The translations under genes and the position numbers were made by a program. A DNA stretch of 64,000 nt from Acidovorax sp. GW101-3H11 (GTDB lineage Bacteria; Pseudomonadota; Gammaproteobacteria; Burkholderiales; Burkholderiaceae_C), in assembly GCF_001633105.1 (NCBI RefSeq), contig NZ_LUKZ01000029.1, positions 89,733 to 153,732 on the forward strand, given 5' to 3'. A model generated the notes under the pieces. That model did not search any database. It was not told the DNA's origin and worked only from the letters and a program-made list of their open reading frames with translations. Shown one piece after another: positions 55,836 to 64,000 of this stretch (position 1 is its first letter; each line of letters opens with the position of its first letter).

Positions 55836-56627
55836 ATGTACGCATTTACCTTTGAAGCGCCTACCTCCGTCGCCGCAGCTGCGCAACACATCGCCCAGGG
55901 CGGCAAGCTGCTGGCGGGCGGGCAAAGCCTGCTGCCTTCCATGCGCCTGCGCCTGGCCAACCCCGAGAAGATCGTGGACCTGAACGGCGTGGCCGAACTC
56001 GCGGGCATTCGCCGCGACGGCAACGCCCTCGTCATCGGCGCCATGACGCGCCACATGGACGTGGCGAGCAGCGCGGACGTGAAGGCCGCCATTCCCGCAC
56101 TTGCCGACCTGGCCGCCCACATTGGCGACCGCCAGGTGCGCGCACGGGGCACGCTGGGCGGCTCGGTAGCCAACAACGACCCTGCTGCCTGCTACCCCAG
56201 CGCGGTGCTGGGCCTGGGCGCTACGGTCATTACCAACAAACGCGAGATCGCAGCCGACGACTTCTTTGTGGGCATGTACACCACGGCGCTGGAGGAGGGC
56301 GAAATCATCACCGCCATCCGCTTCCCCATCCCCCAGCGCGCGGCCTACATGAAGTTCAAGCAGCCCGCGTCGCGCTTCTCGCTGGTGGGGGTGTTTGTGG
56401 CGCAGACGGACAGCGGTGTGCGCGTAGCCATCACCGGCGCCGCGACCAGCGTGTTCCGCCACGCGGGGCTGGAGGCGGCGCTGAGCCAGAGCTTCACGGC
56501 TGCAGCGGCAGCGGGGGTGACGATCGACGCCAGCGACCTGAACAGCGACATCCACGCCAGTGCGGCCTACCGCGCCAACCTGATCAGCGTGCAGACGCAG
56601 AGGGCCGTGCAGAAGATGCTCGGTTGA
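55836..56627 (+). CDS. coxM: Molybdenum hydroxylase FAD-binding medium subunit
   Basis: A 263-aa FAD subunit. GGKLLAGGQSLLPSMRLRLA and RGTLGGSVANNDPAACYP are the two FAD-binding loops of the family. It completes the SLM heterotrimer; electrons leave here to an unknown acceptor. It starts 12 bp after coxL. The end is followed by a hairpin and a dispersed repeat before coxD. Confidence 0.93.
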   Translation: MYAFTFEAPTSVAAAAQHIAQGGKLLAGGQSLLPSMRLRLANPEKIVDLNGVAELAGIRRDGNALVIGAMTRHMDVASSADVKAAIPALADLAAHIGDRQVRARGTLGGSVANNDPAACYPSAVLGLGATVITNKREIAADDFFVGMYTTALEEGEIITAIRFPIPQRAAYMKFKQPASRFSLVGVFVAQTDSGVRVAITGAATSVFRHAGLEAALSQSFTAAAAAGVTIDASDLNSDIHASAAYRANLISVQTQRAVQKMLG

Positions 56628-56646
56628 GCAGGGCGCGCAGCACCGC

Positions 56647-56681
56647 AGGTCGGGTGGGCCCGTCAGGGCGTCACCCGACCT
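56647..56681. other. Perfect 10-bp hairpin after coxM
   Basis: AGGTCGGGTG pairs with CACCCGACCT across a 15-nt loop, 20 nt past the coxM stop. There is no T-run, so it is not a standard terminator. It may stabilise the SLM message relative to the downstream maturation genes. Confidence 0.5.
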
Positions 56682-56756
56682 ATGGCCTGTGGCGCGGGTC
56701 GTGGCAACCGTCCGGACAGCACTTGCCAGAGCCCGGGCGCATTGCCGACAAGATCA

Positions 56757-56821
56757 ATTGATAGCCAAATAGGCCTCCTGCGCGCGTCCATCAAGCGCTA
56801 GTAGCTATATAAAGAGTAGCA
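56757..56821 (-). repeat. Dispersed ~60-bp repeat, copy 6, ending at the coxD start codon
   Basis: On the minus strand it reads TTGCTACTCTTTATATAGC, then TACTAGCGCTTGATGGACGC, then GCGCAGGAGGCCTATTTGGC. Its edge abuts the coxD ATG at 56822, as another copy abuts the dxs ATG. Confidence 0.8.
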
Positions 56822-57730
56822 ATGAGTTTGCCAACCACCGTCGATGCCCTGGTGCAGGCGCTGCAAAGCGTGGGTTATTTTGCCGACCGGCGCCTGGCCA
56901 CGGCGGTGTTTTTGGCGCTCAAGCTGCAGCGCCCGCTGCTGCTGGAGGGCGAGCCCGGTGTGGGCAAGACGGCGCTGGCCAAGGCGCTGTCTGAGGTGCT
57001 GGCGCGCAGCCTGATCCGCCTGCAGTGCTACGACGGCCTGGAGCAGCGCGAGGCGCTGTATGAGTGGAATTACGCCGCCCAGTTGCTGCATATGCGCGCT
57101 GCGGAGGGCCAAGGAAGTGCCGACATGGCGCAGGTGGAGCGCGAGGTGTACCAGGACCGCTACCTCATCCGCCGCCCCCTGCTGCAGGCGCTGCAGGCCC
57201 CCGCGCCCGGCGCGGTGCTGCTCATCGACGAAGTGGACCGTGCCGACGAGCCCTTCGAGGCCTTCCTGCTCGAATACCTGGGCGAGTACCAGGTCAGCAT
57301 CCCCGAGATCGGCACCGTGCGTGCCACGGCCACGCCCGTCACCCTGCTCACCAGCAACCGCACGCGGGATTTGCACGACGCCGTCAAACGCCGCTGCCTG
57401 TACCACTGGCTGGACTACCCGGAGCGCGAGCGCGAGCTGGCCATTGTGCGGGCCCAGGTGCCTGGTGCCAGCGCCGCGCTGGCGCAGCAGGTGGCCGAGT
57501 TTGTGGGCCGCCTGCGCAGCCAGCCGTTTGCCAACGCCTTCCAGCGTGCGCCGGGCATTGCGGAGAGCGTGGAATGGGCCAAGGCGCTGGTCGCGCTCGA
57601 CACCATCGTGGTGGACCCGGAGGTGGTGTCCGACACGGCGGGCATCTTGTTCAAGCAGCGCGAAGATGTGGCGGCGCTCACGCGCGACATGGCGGTGCAG
57701 CTGCTGCAGCCCGCCGACGCTGATGCCTGA
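56822..57730 (+). CDS. coxD: MoxR-family AAA+ ATPase (CoxD-like)
   Basis: A 302-aa ATPase. Walker A is GEPGVGKTA (43-51), Walker B is LLIDE (133-137), and sensor 1 is LLTSNRTRDLHDAVKRRCLY. CoxD proteins act with the VWA protein CoxE in inserting or activating the metal centre of these hydroxylases. The ATG at 56822 is flush with a dispersed repeat; AAAGAG is the only ribosome-binding hint. Followed by coxE after a repeat element. Confidence 0.93.
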   Translation: MSLPTTVDALVQALQSVGYFADRRLATAVFLALKLQRPLLLEGEPGVGKTALAKALSEVLARSLIRLQCYDGLEQREALYEWNYAAQLLHMRAAEGQGSADMAQVEREVYQDRYLIRRPLLQALQAPAPGAVLLIDEVDRADEPFEAFLLEYLGEYQVSIPEIGTVRATATPVTLLTSNRTRDLHDAVKRRCLYHWLDYPERERELAIVRAQVPGASAALAQQVAEFVGRLRSQPFANAFQRAPGIAESVEWAKALVALDTIVVDPEVVSDTAGILFKQREDVAALTRDMAVQLLQPADADA

Positions 57731-57756
57731 TACCGATGTGCATCCAAAAATATGGA

Positions 57757-57818
57757 GCCGTTCACGCTGAGCTTGTCGAAGCGCCGCGTGAGGCTTCGAC
57801 AAGCTCAGCCCGAACGGT
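57757..57818. repeat. REP-like inverted repeat (TTCGACAAGCTCAG type)
   Basis: CCGTTC..GCTGAGCTTGTCGAAGC at 57758-57782 pairs with its near-complement at 57793-57817 around a 10-nt loop. The element GCTTCGACAAGCTCAGCCCG is recognised as a very widespread extragenic repeat in proteobacteria. It lies between coxD and coxE. Confidence 0.8.
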
Positions 57819-57857
57819 TCTGATTGATCGAACGCGAATCCGTATGAAGGGGTGGCC

Positions 57858-59072
57858 ATGGTAGAGGGCGCGATGGTCTCCCAGCTCGGCGATGCCCGCA
57901 CTGGCAAGCTCGCCGACAACCTGAGCGGCTTTGGCCGCACCCTGCGCCGCGCCGGTGTGCGCGTGGACTCCGCCCGCATGGCGCTGGCCCAGCAAGCGGT
58001 GATGCTGGTGGGCCTGCAGCGCGAGGATTTTTGCGCCGCGCTGGAGGCCGTGCTGATCAGCCGCGAGCAGGACCGGCTGGTGTTCCGCGAGCTGTTCGAC
58101 GCCTACTTCCGCAACCCCAACGTGGCCCAGAAGCTGCTGGCACAGATGCTGCCCAGCGCCGAATCGAAGGCCGAACCCGCCAAGCGCCGCCCGCGCGTGA
58201 GCGAGGCGCTGGCCCCGGTGCGTGCTGCCCGCAATGCACCGCCGCCGCGCGAAGAAGACAAGGTGGACTTCGACGCTGCGATGACGGCCAGCGACCTGCA
58301 GCGCCTGCGGCAGGCCGACTTCAACCAGCTCTCGGCCAGCGAGTACCTGCTGGTGGAACGCCTCGCGCGCGAGATTCCCTTGCCCCTGCCGCACTACGCC
58401 GCCCGCCGCACGCGCCCCGGGGTGCGGGGTAGCCGCCCGCACTGGCCGGGCGCCATGCACCTGGCCGCGCGCAGCGGTGGCGAGGTGCTGCGTGTGCCCC
58501 TGCTGCAGCGGCGCCAGCAACCCCTGCCGCTCTTGGTGCTGGTGGACGTGTCGGGCTCCATGGAGCGCTATGCGCGGCTGTTGCTGGCTTTTCTGCACGC
58601 CGCCACCGCGCCGCGCCATGTGGGCACCAGCGTGCGCCGCGACGTGTTTGCGTTTGGCACGGGGCTCACCGATCTCACGCCCGCCTTCCGCCTGGCCGAC
58701 ACCGACGCCATGCTGCAGGCGGCCACCCAGGCCATCACCGACTTTGCCGGTGGCACGCGCATGGGCAGCAGCCTGGCCCAGCTGCGCCTGCACCATGCGC
58801 GGCGCCTGGTGGGGCGGCGCACGCTGGTGCTGCTGATCAGCGATGGACTCGACACCGGCGCCCCCGAGGTGCTGGAGCACGAACTGGCCTGGCTGCGCCG
58901 CCACTGTGGCCGCCTGCTGTGGCTCAACCCCTTGCTGCGCTTTGAAGGCTATGCGCCCACGGCACGGGGGGCGGCGGCCTTGCACCGCCAGGCCCACGGC
59001 ATGGTGGCCGTGCACAACCTCAGCCGCTTGCAAGACCTGGCTGCCAGCCTGGCCAGCGTGCTGCGGCAATGA
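57858..59072 (+). CDS. coxE: VWA-domain maturation protein (CoxE-like)
   Basis: A 404-aa protein with a C-terminal von Willebrand A domain. The metal-ion site is DVSGSM (D230-x-S-x-S234), followed by GTRMGSSLAQL and LISDGLDTG. The N-terminal half is helical and charged. It is the usual partner of the MoxR ATPase upstream. The ATG at 57858 is preceded by AAGGGG; a GTG at 57852 is the alternative. Confidence 0.93.
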   Translation: MVEGAMVSQLGDARTGKLADNLSGFGRTLRRAGVRVDSARMALAQQAVMLVGLQREDFCAALEAVLISREQDRLVFRELFDAYFRNPNVAQKLLAQMLPSAESKAEPAKRRPRVSEALAPVRAARNAPPPREEDKVDFDAAMTASDLQRLRQADFNQLSASEYLLVERLAREIPLPLPHYAARRTRPGVRGSRPHWPGAMHLAARSGGEVLRVPLLQRRQQPLPLLVLVDVSGSMERYARLLLAFLHAATAPRHVGTSVRRDVFAFGTGLTDLTPAFRLADTDAMLQAATQAITDFAGGTRMGSSLAQLRLHHARRLVGRRTLVLLISDGLDTGAPEVLEHELAWLRRHCGRLLWLNPLLRFEGYAPTARGAAALHRQAHGMVAVHNLSRLQDLAASLASVLRQ

Positions 59073-59114
59073 CCGATTTCGACAAGAACCGAACCCCACA
59101 ACAAGGAACCCACC

Positions 59115-59747
59115 ATGGAAATGCAAGCCAGCCGCACCCTTGCCGTGAGCCAGCAGCAGGCCTGGGAAGCGCTCAACGACCCCGAGGTCCTCAAGCTGTG
59201 CATCCCCGGCTGCGACAAGGTCGAGCCAACGGGGGACAACCAGTACGCCGTGGCCATGGCGCTCAAGATTGGCCCCGTGTCGGCCAAATTCGCGGGCAAG
59301 ATCACACTGTCCGACATCGTGCCGCCCGAGAGCTACAACATCGCCTTTGATGGCTCGGGCGGCGTGGCGGGCTTTGGCAAGGGCAATGCCCAGGTCAAGC
59401 TGGTGCCCTTGGCGGTGGATGGGGTGGGGCAGGCCAGCTGCGAGTTGCACTACACAGTGCATGCCACCGTGGGCGGCAAGATCGCCCAGCTGGGCCAGCG
59501 GCTGATCGATGGCGCGGCCAAGACCATGGCGGAGGATTTTTTCAAGCGCTTTGACAACGAGATGCAGCGCCGCTTTCCGCGCGCTGAGTTGCCGCAGGCC
59601 GGTGCGTCGGATGCCGTGCAGGCCGAGGCCATCACACCGCCGGGTGGGGGCGGCGGCGCCATCCAGGGCGGGGGTATCCCTGCATGGGCGTGGGGTGTTG
59701 GCGCGGGGGCCCTGGTGTTGCTGGCTTGGTGGTTCAATCGCGGCTGA
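59115..59747 (+). CDS. coxG: CoxG-family SRPBCC protein with C-terminal membrane anchor
   Basis: A 210-aa protein. Residues 1-150 form the CoxG domain (LNDPEVLKLCIPGCDKVEPT, KIGPVSAKFAGKITLSDIV, GGKIAQLGQRLIDGAAKTMA). A Gly-rich linker and one transmembrane helix, WGVGAGALVLLAWWF, end the protein. In CO oxidisers CoxG recruits the hydroxylase to the membrane. The same role would put this form II enzyme at the inner face of the cytoplasmic membrane. Confidence 0.93.
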   Translation: MEMQASRTLAVSQQQAWEALNDPEVLKLCIPGCDKVEPTGDNQYAVAMALKIGPVSAKFAGKITLSDIVPPESYNIAFDGSGGVAGFGKGNAQVKLVPLAVDGVGQASCELHYTVHATVGGKIAQLGQRLIDGAAKTMAEDFFKRFDNEMQRRFPRAELPQAGASDAVQAEAITPPGGGGGAIQGGGIPAWAWGVGAGALVLLAWWFNRG

Positions 59748-59776
59748 GTGATCCGGGTACCCAGAGGAAGCGAGTC

Positions 59777-60850
59777 ATGGAAAATTTGGACGTTGTGGTG
59801 CTGCGCACCCTGCAGGGCTGGAGGGCAGCAGGGCGCCGCGCGCTGCTGGCCACGGTGGTGCGCACCTGGGGCTCGTCGCCCCGGCCGGTGGGTTCCATCA
59901 TGGCGCTGTGTGAGGATGGCGCGGTGGTGGGCTCGGTGTCGGGCGGGTGCATCGAGGACGACCTGATCGACCGCCACACCCGCGCCTATGCGCAGGCCGC
60001 TGCGGCAACGTCCGGCGGCGCCCACAGCATCCCCAGCGGGCCCCCGTCGTTTGTCAAATACGGCATCAGCGCCGACGAAGCACACCGCTTTGGCCTGCCC
60101 TGTGGCGGCACGCTGGAGCTGCTGCTGGAGTACGACCCCGATCCCACCTTGCTGGCCGCGTTGATTGCCCAGCTGGCCGCCGGGCGCCTCATGCAGCGCA
60201 CGGTGCGCCTGGCCGATGGCGCCGTGACCCTGGCGCCCACCCAGGCGCCCGAGGACCTGGCGGTGGATGCGGTGCAGCTCACCAACACCTTCGGGCCCGA
60301 GTACCGCATGCTGCTCATCGGTGCAGGGCAGCTCACCGAGTACCTGGCCACCATGGCCTTGTTCAATGGTTTTGCGGTGACGGTGTGCGACCCGCGCGAG
60401 GAATACCGGGGCAGCTGGAGCGTGGCGGGCGCCACGGTGGTGGGCGACATGCCCGACGACGTGGTGCTGGCCTTCAAGCCCGACCGCCGCAGCTGCGTGG
60501 TGGCGCTCACGCACGACCCCAAGCTCGACGACCTGGCGCTGCTGGAGGCGCTGAACACCGAGGCGTTCTATGTGGGCGGCATTGGCTCGCGCCGCAACAA
60601 CGAAGCCCGCCGCGCGCGCATGATCGAGCACTTCGACCAGACCGAGGCCAGCCTGGCGCGCCTGCGCGGCCCGATTGGCATCTACATCGGCAGCAAGACA
60701 CCGCCTGAGATCGCGGTGAGCGTGATGGCCGAGATCCTGGCCGTGAAGAACGGCGTGACCCTGCCGCGCGACATGGAGGTGGCCCAGGCCAAGAACGAGC
60801 GCGAACTGGCGCACAATGACCCGGGTGCGCGGGTGTGCGGCGTGGGTTGA
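59777..60850 (+). CDS. XdhC/CoxI-family maturation protein
   Basis: A 357-aa protein of the XdhC/CoxI group, which binds molybdenum cofactor and helps load or sulfurate the hydroxylase. The N-terminal domain has RTWGSSPRPVGSIMALCEDG and GSVSGGCIEDDL with the conserved Cys. The C-terminal Rossmann domain has MLLIGAGQLTEYLATMA and ends IGSRRNNEARRARM. The ATG at 59777 has AGGAAG at good spacing. Last gene of the cox-type cluster. Confidence 0.92.
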   Translation: MENLDVVVLRTLQGWRAAGRRALLATVVRTWGSSPRPVGSIMALCEDGAVVGSVSGGCIEDDLIDRHTRAYAQAAAATSGGAHSIPSGPPSFVKYGISADEAHRFGLPCGGTLELLLEYDPDPTLLAALIAQLAAGRLMQRTVRLADGAVTLAPTQAPEDLAVDAVQLTNTFGPEYRMLLIGAGQLTEYLATMALFNGFAVTVCDPREEYRGSWSVAGATVVGDMPDDVVLAFKPDRRSCVVALTHDPKLDDLALLEALNTEAFYVGGIGSRRNNEARRARMIEHFDQTEASLARLRGPIGIYIGSKTPPEIAVSVMAEILAVKNGVTLPRDMEVAQAKNERELAHNDPGARVCGVG

Positions 60851-60871
60851 AGCGGCGCGGCACGGCGCGAA

Positions 60872-62314
60872 TCACGCCGCGTGGGTGGTGGGGGCCTCCT
60901 GCAGAATCACCCGGTTGCGGCCGGCCTTCTTGGCTTCGTACAGCGCCTTGTCTGCGGTTTCGATCAAATGCTGCGGCGTCATGGCCTCGCCCTGGTGGAT
61001 GGCGGCGACACCGGCGCTGATGCTCACATGCGGGCCGGTGGAGCACTGGCTGTGCGGGATGGACAGCCGCGCCACCGCGCCTTGTGTGGCCGTGGCGATG
61101 TGCAGCGCACCGTGGCTGTCCGTCTCCGGCAGTACCAGCGCGAACTCCTCGCCGCCGTAGCGGGCCGCCAGGTCTGAGGGGCGTTTGCCGCTGGCCCGCA
61201 GCACCTTGGCAATGGTCTGCAGGCACTCGTCGCCCAGCTGGTGCCCATAGGTGTCGTTGTAGGCCTTGAAGTGGTCCACGTCCATCAGTACCAGCGCCAG
61301 CGGGCGGTGGTGCCGCGTGGCCAGGGCCAGTTGCTCTGCCAGGTGCAGATCGAAGGCGCGGCGGTTGGCCAGCTCGGTCAGGCCGTCCTGCATCGAAAGG
61401 CGCCACAGGCTGGCGTTGGCTGCCTCCAGCGCTGCGGTCACCTGCCGCAACTGCGCCTGGTGCCGGGCGCTTTCGCTGAGCAGCACGATGAGCAAAAAGC
61501 CCGCCGCCAGCAGGCCGTAGATGCGCCCCATGTACCAGCCCAGGTCATAACGCCCCGTGTTGAGCAAGGCGGCCATGGCAATGTCCAGCAGCCAGACACA
61601 CATCACCACCTGCAGCCAGACATCAAGCAGCGCATGGGGCTTGCGGCGCCACAGCAGCACCAGCGCGGCCAGGCTGAGCAGCCAGATACTGGCCAGCACC
61701 AGCTTGCCCGTGGCCGTGGTGCGGTTGCCATCCAGAAACACCGGCAGGTGCGCGTGCCCGGCGGTGGCGAATCCGGTCCACAGAGCCACCACCAGCAGCA
61801 CCACGCCCACCGTGGCCACGATGCCCCGGTGGGCGTGGCCGCGCTTCACCCATTGCGGGCCGCGTGGCTTCTGGTGTTTGATCAGGGCGTAGGCCATCAC
61901 GGCCAGTGGAAAGCCCGCATGCCACAGCATGTACAGCGCGGACGAGGTCTGCGGCCGTGAGCCCAGCAGCCCCGTGGGCGCGAACAGGCCCGGAAAAATC
62001 AGCGCATAGGCCGCCGTGGCCGTGGCCGTGAACAGGTAGGCGCCCCCCAGCACCAGCAGCCCCACGGCGCCCAGGGCGCGGTACTGCCCGAACAGCAGCA
62101 CGGCCGTGATCAGGTCGAAGATCACCAGGGCGGTGACGTAGATGGGGATGAAGGCCGGGAAGGGGGCAAGTGCCACGGTGGCGTAGGGCACAGCCAGCAT
62201 GAACAGCACCACCGACACCAGGATGGTGGCCCCGGCGGCAAAACGTTCCCGGTGCCCTGCCGGTTCATTGGCAAGGTGGGCCTGGGCCGGCCGCTGGATC
62301 GGGTTGCTGGGCAT
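60872..62314 (-). CDS. MASE-type membrane diguanylate cyclase
   Basis: A 480-aa protein with about seven N-terminal helices of MASE4-like layout (FAAGATILVSVVLFMLAVPY, YLFTATATAAYALIFPGLFA). A short coiled coil and a GGDEF domain follow: MDVDHFKAYNDTYGHQLGDE, then the active site GGEEF. RPSD five residues before GGEEF is an intact I-site. The start at 62314 is preferred over one five codons upstream. Convergent with the cox-type cluster. Confidence 0.92.
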   Translation of the reverse strand: MPSNPIQRPAQAHLANEPAGHRERFAAGATILVSVVLFMLAVPYATVALAPFPAFIPIYVTALVIFDLITAVLLFGQYRALGAVGLLVLGGAYLFTATATAAYALIFPGLFAPTGLLGSRPQTSSALYMLWHAGFPLAVMAYALIKHQKPRGPQWVKRGHAHRGIVATVGVVLLVVALWTGFATAGHAHLPVFLDGNRTTATGKLVLASIWLLSLAALVLLWRRKPHALLDVWLQVVMCVWLLDIAMAALLNTGRYDLGWYMGRIYGLLAAGFLLIVLLSESARHQAQLRQVTAALEAANASLWRLSMQDGLTELANRRAFDLHLAEQLALATRHHRPLALVLMDVDHFKAYNDTYGHQLGDECLQTIAKVLRASGKRPSDLAARYGGEEFALVLPETDSHGALHIATATQGAVARLSIPHSQCSTGPHVSISAGVAAIHQGEAMTPQHLIETADKALYEAKKAGRNRVILQEAPTTHAA

Positions 62315-62455
62315 GGTGCATCCCCCCAAAGGGTTGGGGTGGATACAAAATTTTATGCTTTTGTTACGTAAACATCTATTTGCTTACATATCTTCCGAGC
62401 CCGCCGCCCATCACCCGGCGAGGGTGGGCATGGGGCCCAGATCGTCAAAAGGCCT

Positions 62456-63145
62456 TCAGGCGCCCATCACCACCGGCCCACCCTTGGCAATGCCGCGCTG
62501 GTACGCCGGGCGGGCTTCCATGCGCTGCTTGTAGGCCTGCAGGTGCGGGCTGCCACTGGCGTCATTGGCGCGCGACAGCAGGGCTTCCACCGCAAAACTC
62601 ATCTGGAAGTCGGCCATGGTGAGGTGTTCGCCCGTAAACCAGCGGTGGGTGGCCAGATGCGCCTCGATGAAAGCCAGCGCGCTGTCCACGTTGGGGTCGA
62701 TGAGCTTCTTTTGCACCGTGCCGCACAACTGGCGCGCAATGGGCTTCACGAAGAAAGGCATGGGCTGGGTGGGGATGGTCATGAACACCAGCTTCATCAC
62801 CAGCCAGTTCATGAGCGAGCCCTCGGCGTAGTGCATCCAGAAGCGGCACTGGCGGTGCTCGGGTGTGCGCAGCGCGGGCTGCAGGTGGGCCAGGTCGCCG
62901 CTGGCCTGGGGCCCGTAGGTTTCGACCAGGTATTCGATGATCGCGCCGGATTCGGCAATCACTTCGCCGCCATCGGTGATCACGGGCGATTTGCCGAGCG
63001 GGTGAATCTTCTTGAGTTCAGGCGGCGCCAGCTTGGTGGCCTTGTCGCGCTGGTAGATCTTGAGTTCGTAGGGCACTCCCAGTTCTTCCAGGAGCCAGAG
63101 AATGCGCTGCGAGCGCGAGGTTTCGAGGTGGCGGACGGTGATCAT
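62456..63145 (-). CDS. Glutathione S-transferase
   Basis: A 229-aa cytosolic GST. The thioredoxin-like N-domain has VRHLETSRSQRILWLLEELG, with the catalytic Ser/Tyr region, then GKSPVITDGGEVIAESGAII, the glutathione-binding cis-Pro and ES motif. The helical C-domain contains HRWFTGEHLTMADFQMSFAV. The substrate is unknown. The ATG at 63145 opens the conserved fold directly. Confidence 0.92.
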   Translation of the reverse strand: MITVRHLETSRSQRILWLLEELGVPYELKIYQRDKATKLAPPELKKIHPLGKSPVITDGGEVIAESGAIIEYLVETYGPQASGDLAHLQPALRTPEHRQCRFWMHYAEGSLMNWLVMKLVFMTIPTQPMPFFVKPIARQLCGTVQKKLIDPNVDSALAFIEAHLATHRWFTGEHLTMADFQMSFAVEALLSRANDASGSPHLQAYKQRMEARPAYQRGIAKGGPVVMGA

Positions 63146-63166
63146 GGTGCGGTCCTGTACAGGTTG

Positions 63167-63916
63167 TCAGAGCTGGGTCATGAAGGCGCGTAGCTTGCCC
63201 CAGTGGTCCAGGCATTGGTTGGCGGCGAGTTCGGCGGCGGCCTTCTCCAGCTGGCGCGCTCGCACACTTTGTGTGGGGTGCCCCAGCGTCAGCAGCACGG
63301 TGGCCAGGCTGTGTGCCAGGCGGCGCAGGGCGGGCCAGTCCTGTGCGGCGCAGGCGGCATCGCCCTGCTGCACATCGGCCGGGAACTGCTGCAGGCAACT
63401 GGCGCGGTAGGCCTTGAACAGAAACTCGTCGCCCGCGAAGTGGGTGGCAATCGCTTCGGCCTCGGCCTGGGCGGCGGTGGAAAGTGCTTGAGCGGCGGGT
63501 GCCGGTGCCGGGGAGGTCGGCGCATTGGGTGCTGTGGCCATGGGCAGAGCTAGGGCGTCGCGCACACAGTTTTCCAGCTCCATCACCGAGGCGGGTTTGG
63601 ACAGCATGCGCCACACCTTCATGGCGCCCAGTTGGTCGCGCACGGCAGGGGTCAAACCGGCACTGAAGACGGCCACAGGGATCGGATGGCCCGGGCCCGG
63701 CTCGTGCAGTAACCGCTGCATCAGGTCGATGCCGGACTCGCCGGGCAGCATGAGGTCGGTGATGATGAGTCGTGTGTGGCCGGCCTGCAGCACCTGCTGG
63801 GCGTCACCCACATTGGTGCATGTGATCAGCTCGATGGGCAGCTCTTCCAGCGCAAGCTCTACGAAGCGAGCGATGGAGGCATCGTCTTCGACCAGCAGAA
63901 CCCGGGGCAGGGTCAT
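63167..63916 (-). CDS. Response regulator with receiver and Hpt domains
   Basis: A 249-aa protein. The receiver (1-125) has the acidic pair D11-D12, phospho-acceptor D54 in LIITDLMLP, and SKPAS with the conserved Lys. A Pro/Ala linker follows, then an Hpt-like helical bundle (about 155-249) with H202 in RLAHSLATVLLTLG. It overlaps the end of an upstream receiver-domain gene by ATGA, so it belongs to a phosphorelay. No DNA-binding domain is present. Confidence 0.88.
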   Translation of the reverse strand: MTLPRVLLVEDDASIARFVELALEELPIELITCTNVGDAQQVLQAGHTRLIITDLMLPGESGIDLMQRLLHEPGPGHPIPVAVFSAGLTPAVRDQLGAMKVWRMLSKPASVMELENCVRDALALPMATAPNAPTSPAPAPAAQALSTAAQAEAEAIATHFAGDEFLFKAYRASCLQQFPADVQQGDAACAAQDWPALRRLAHSLATVLLTLGHPTQSVRARQLEKAAAELAANQCLDHWGKLRAFMTQL

Positions 63917-64000
63917 GACGTCACCGGGCCCGTTGGCAGGCAGGCCGCTAGGACTGCAGGCAGCTCTGCCACCAGCCGGGGCTTGTGGATCACCTCCACT
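63913..64000 (-). CDS. C-terminal end of a receiver-domain protein, probably a hybrid sensor kinase
   Basis: Only 28 residues are inside the window: VEVIHKPRLVAELPAVLAAC and a short tail. The HKP followed by two residues and Leu is the Lys-Pro motif closing a receiver domain. The stop overlaps the next gene's ATG as ATGA. The upstream part is outside the window, so the histidine kinase assignment is an inference from operon habit. Confidence 0.6.
   Translation of the reverse strand, partial: VEVIHKPRLVAELPAVLAACLPTGPVTS

Overview
The window reads as chromosomal DNA from a high-GC betaproteobacterium of the Comamonadaceae, most like Acidovorax and relatives. The support is protein-level resemblance (galU, valS, hemC-hemD-hemX-hemY, ppc, flhDC, dxs), the gene order, and many copies of 'tagctat'-type intergenic repeats that I associate with this family. 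Genus is an inference. No tRNA, rRNA or CRISPR array was seen. Apart from one clipped IS5-type element at the left edge there is no sign of a large mobile island.

Layout. 1-206: end of an IS5-family element. 325-4200: galU and valS. 4491-9200: M48 peptidase, VOC protein, two periplasmic YceI proteins and a b561-type cytochrome. 9577-13756: haem-synthesis cluster hemC-hemD-hemX-hemY, divergent from ppc (13888-16677). 16867-22999: a PTS-EIIC/EAL fusion, an AI-2E-type permease, a spherulin-4/GH135-like lipoprotein, and a lipoprotein/FlgO-like pair facing flhDC (23117-24030). 24360-27540: sulfurtransferase, EamA exporter, Rieske oxygenase. 27863-31014: xseB-ispA-dxs, the MEP/isoprenoid supply operon. 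31262-35356: TRAP transporter, with dctP on one strand and dctQM on the other. 35539-39859: tungstate transport (HTH regulator, tupB, tupC, tupA and a ModA-like lipoprotein). 39948-43647: an ABC1/UbiB-type kinase and a three-gene operon of unknown role. 43817-46462: modABC for molybdate. 46625-51460: a diguanylate cyclase, a MerR-controlled flavodoxin operon, and modE. 51601-60850: a GAF/Fis regulator divergent from a molybdenum-hydroxylase cluster, coxS-coxL-coxM-coxD-coxE-coxG-coxI type. 60872-64000: diguanylate cyclase, GST, and a REC-Hpt protein after the tail of a hybrid kinase.

How it fits together. About 25 kb (35.5-61 kb) is dominated by molybdenum and tungsten handling: two oxyanion importers, two ModE-type regulators, a good ModE box in front of modA, and a molybdenum hydroxylase with its own maturation genes. 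The hydroxylase large subunit carries the form II motif AYRGAGR, so its substrate should not be assumed to be CO. A second theme is cyclic-di-GMP and motility: two GGEEF cyclases with I-sites, one EAL fusion, flhDC and a FlgO-like lipoprotein.

The least ordinary signal is a dispersed repeat of about 60 bp. It occurs at least six times, plus a partial copy. One copy lies in frame inside hemD, one supplies most of the TupA signal peptide, and two end exactly at the start codons of dxs and coxD.
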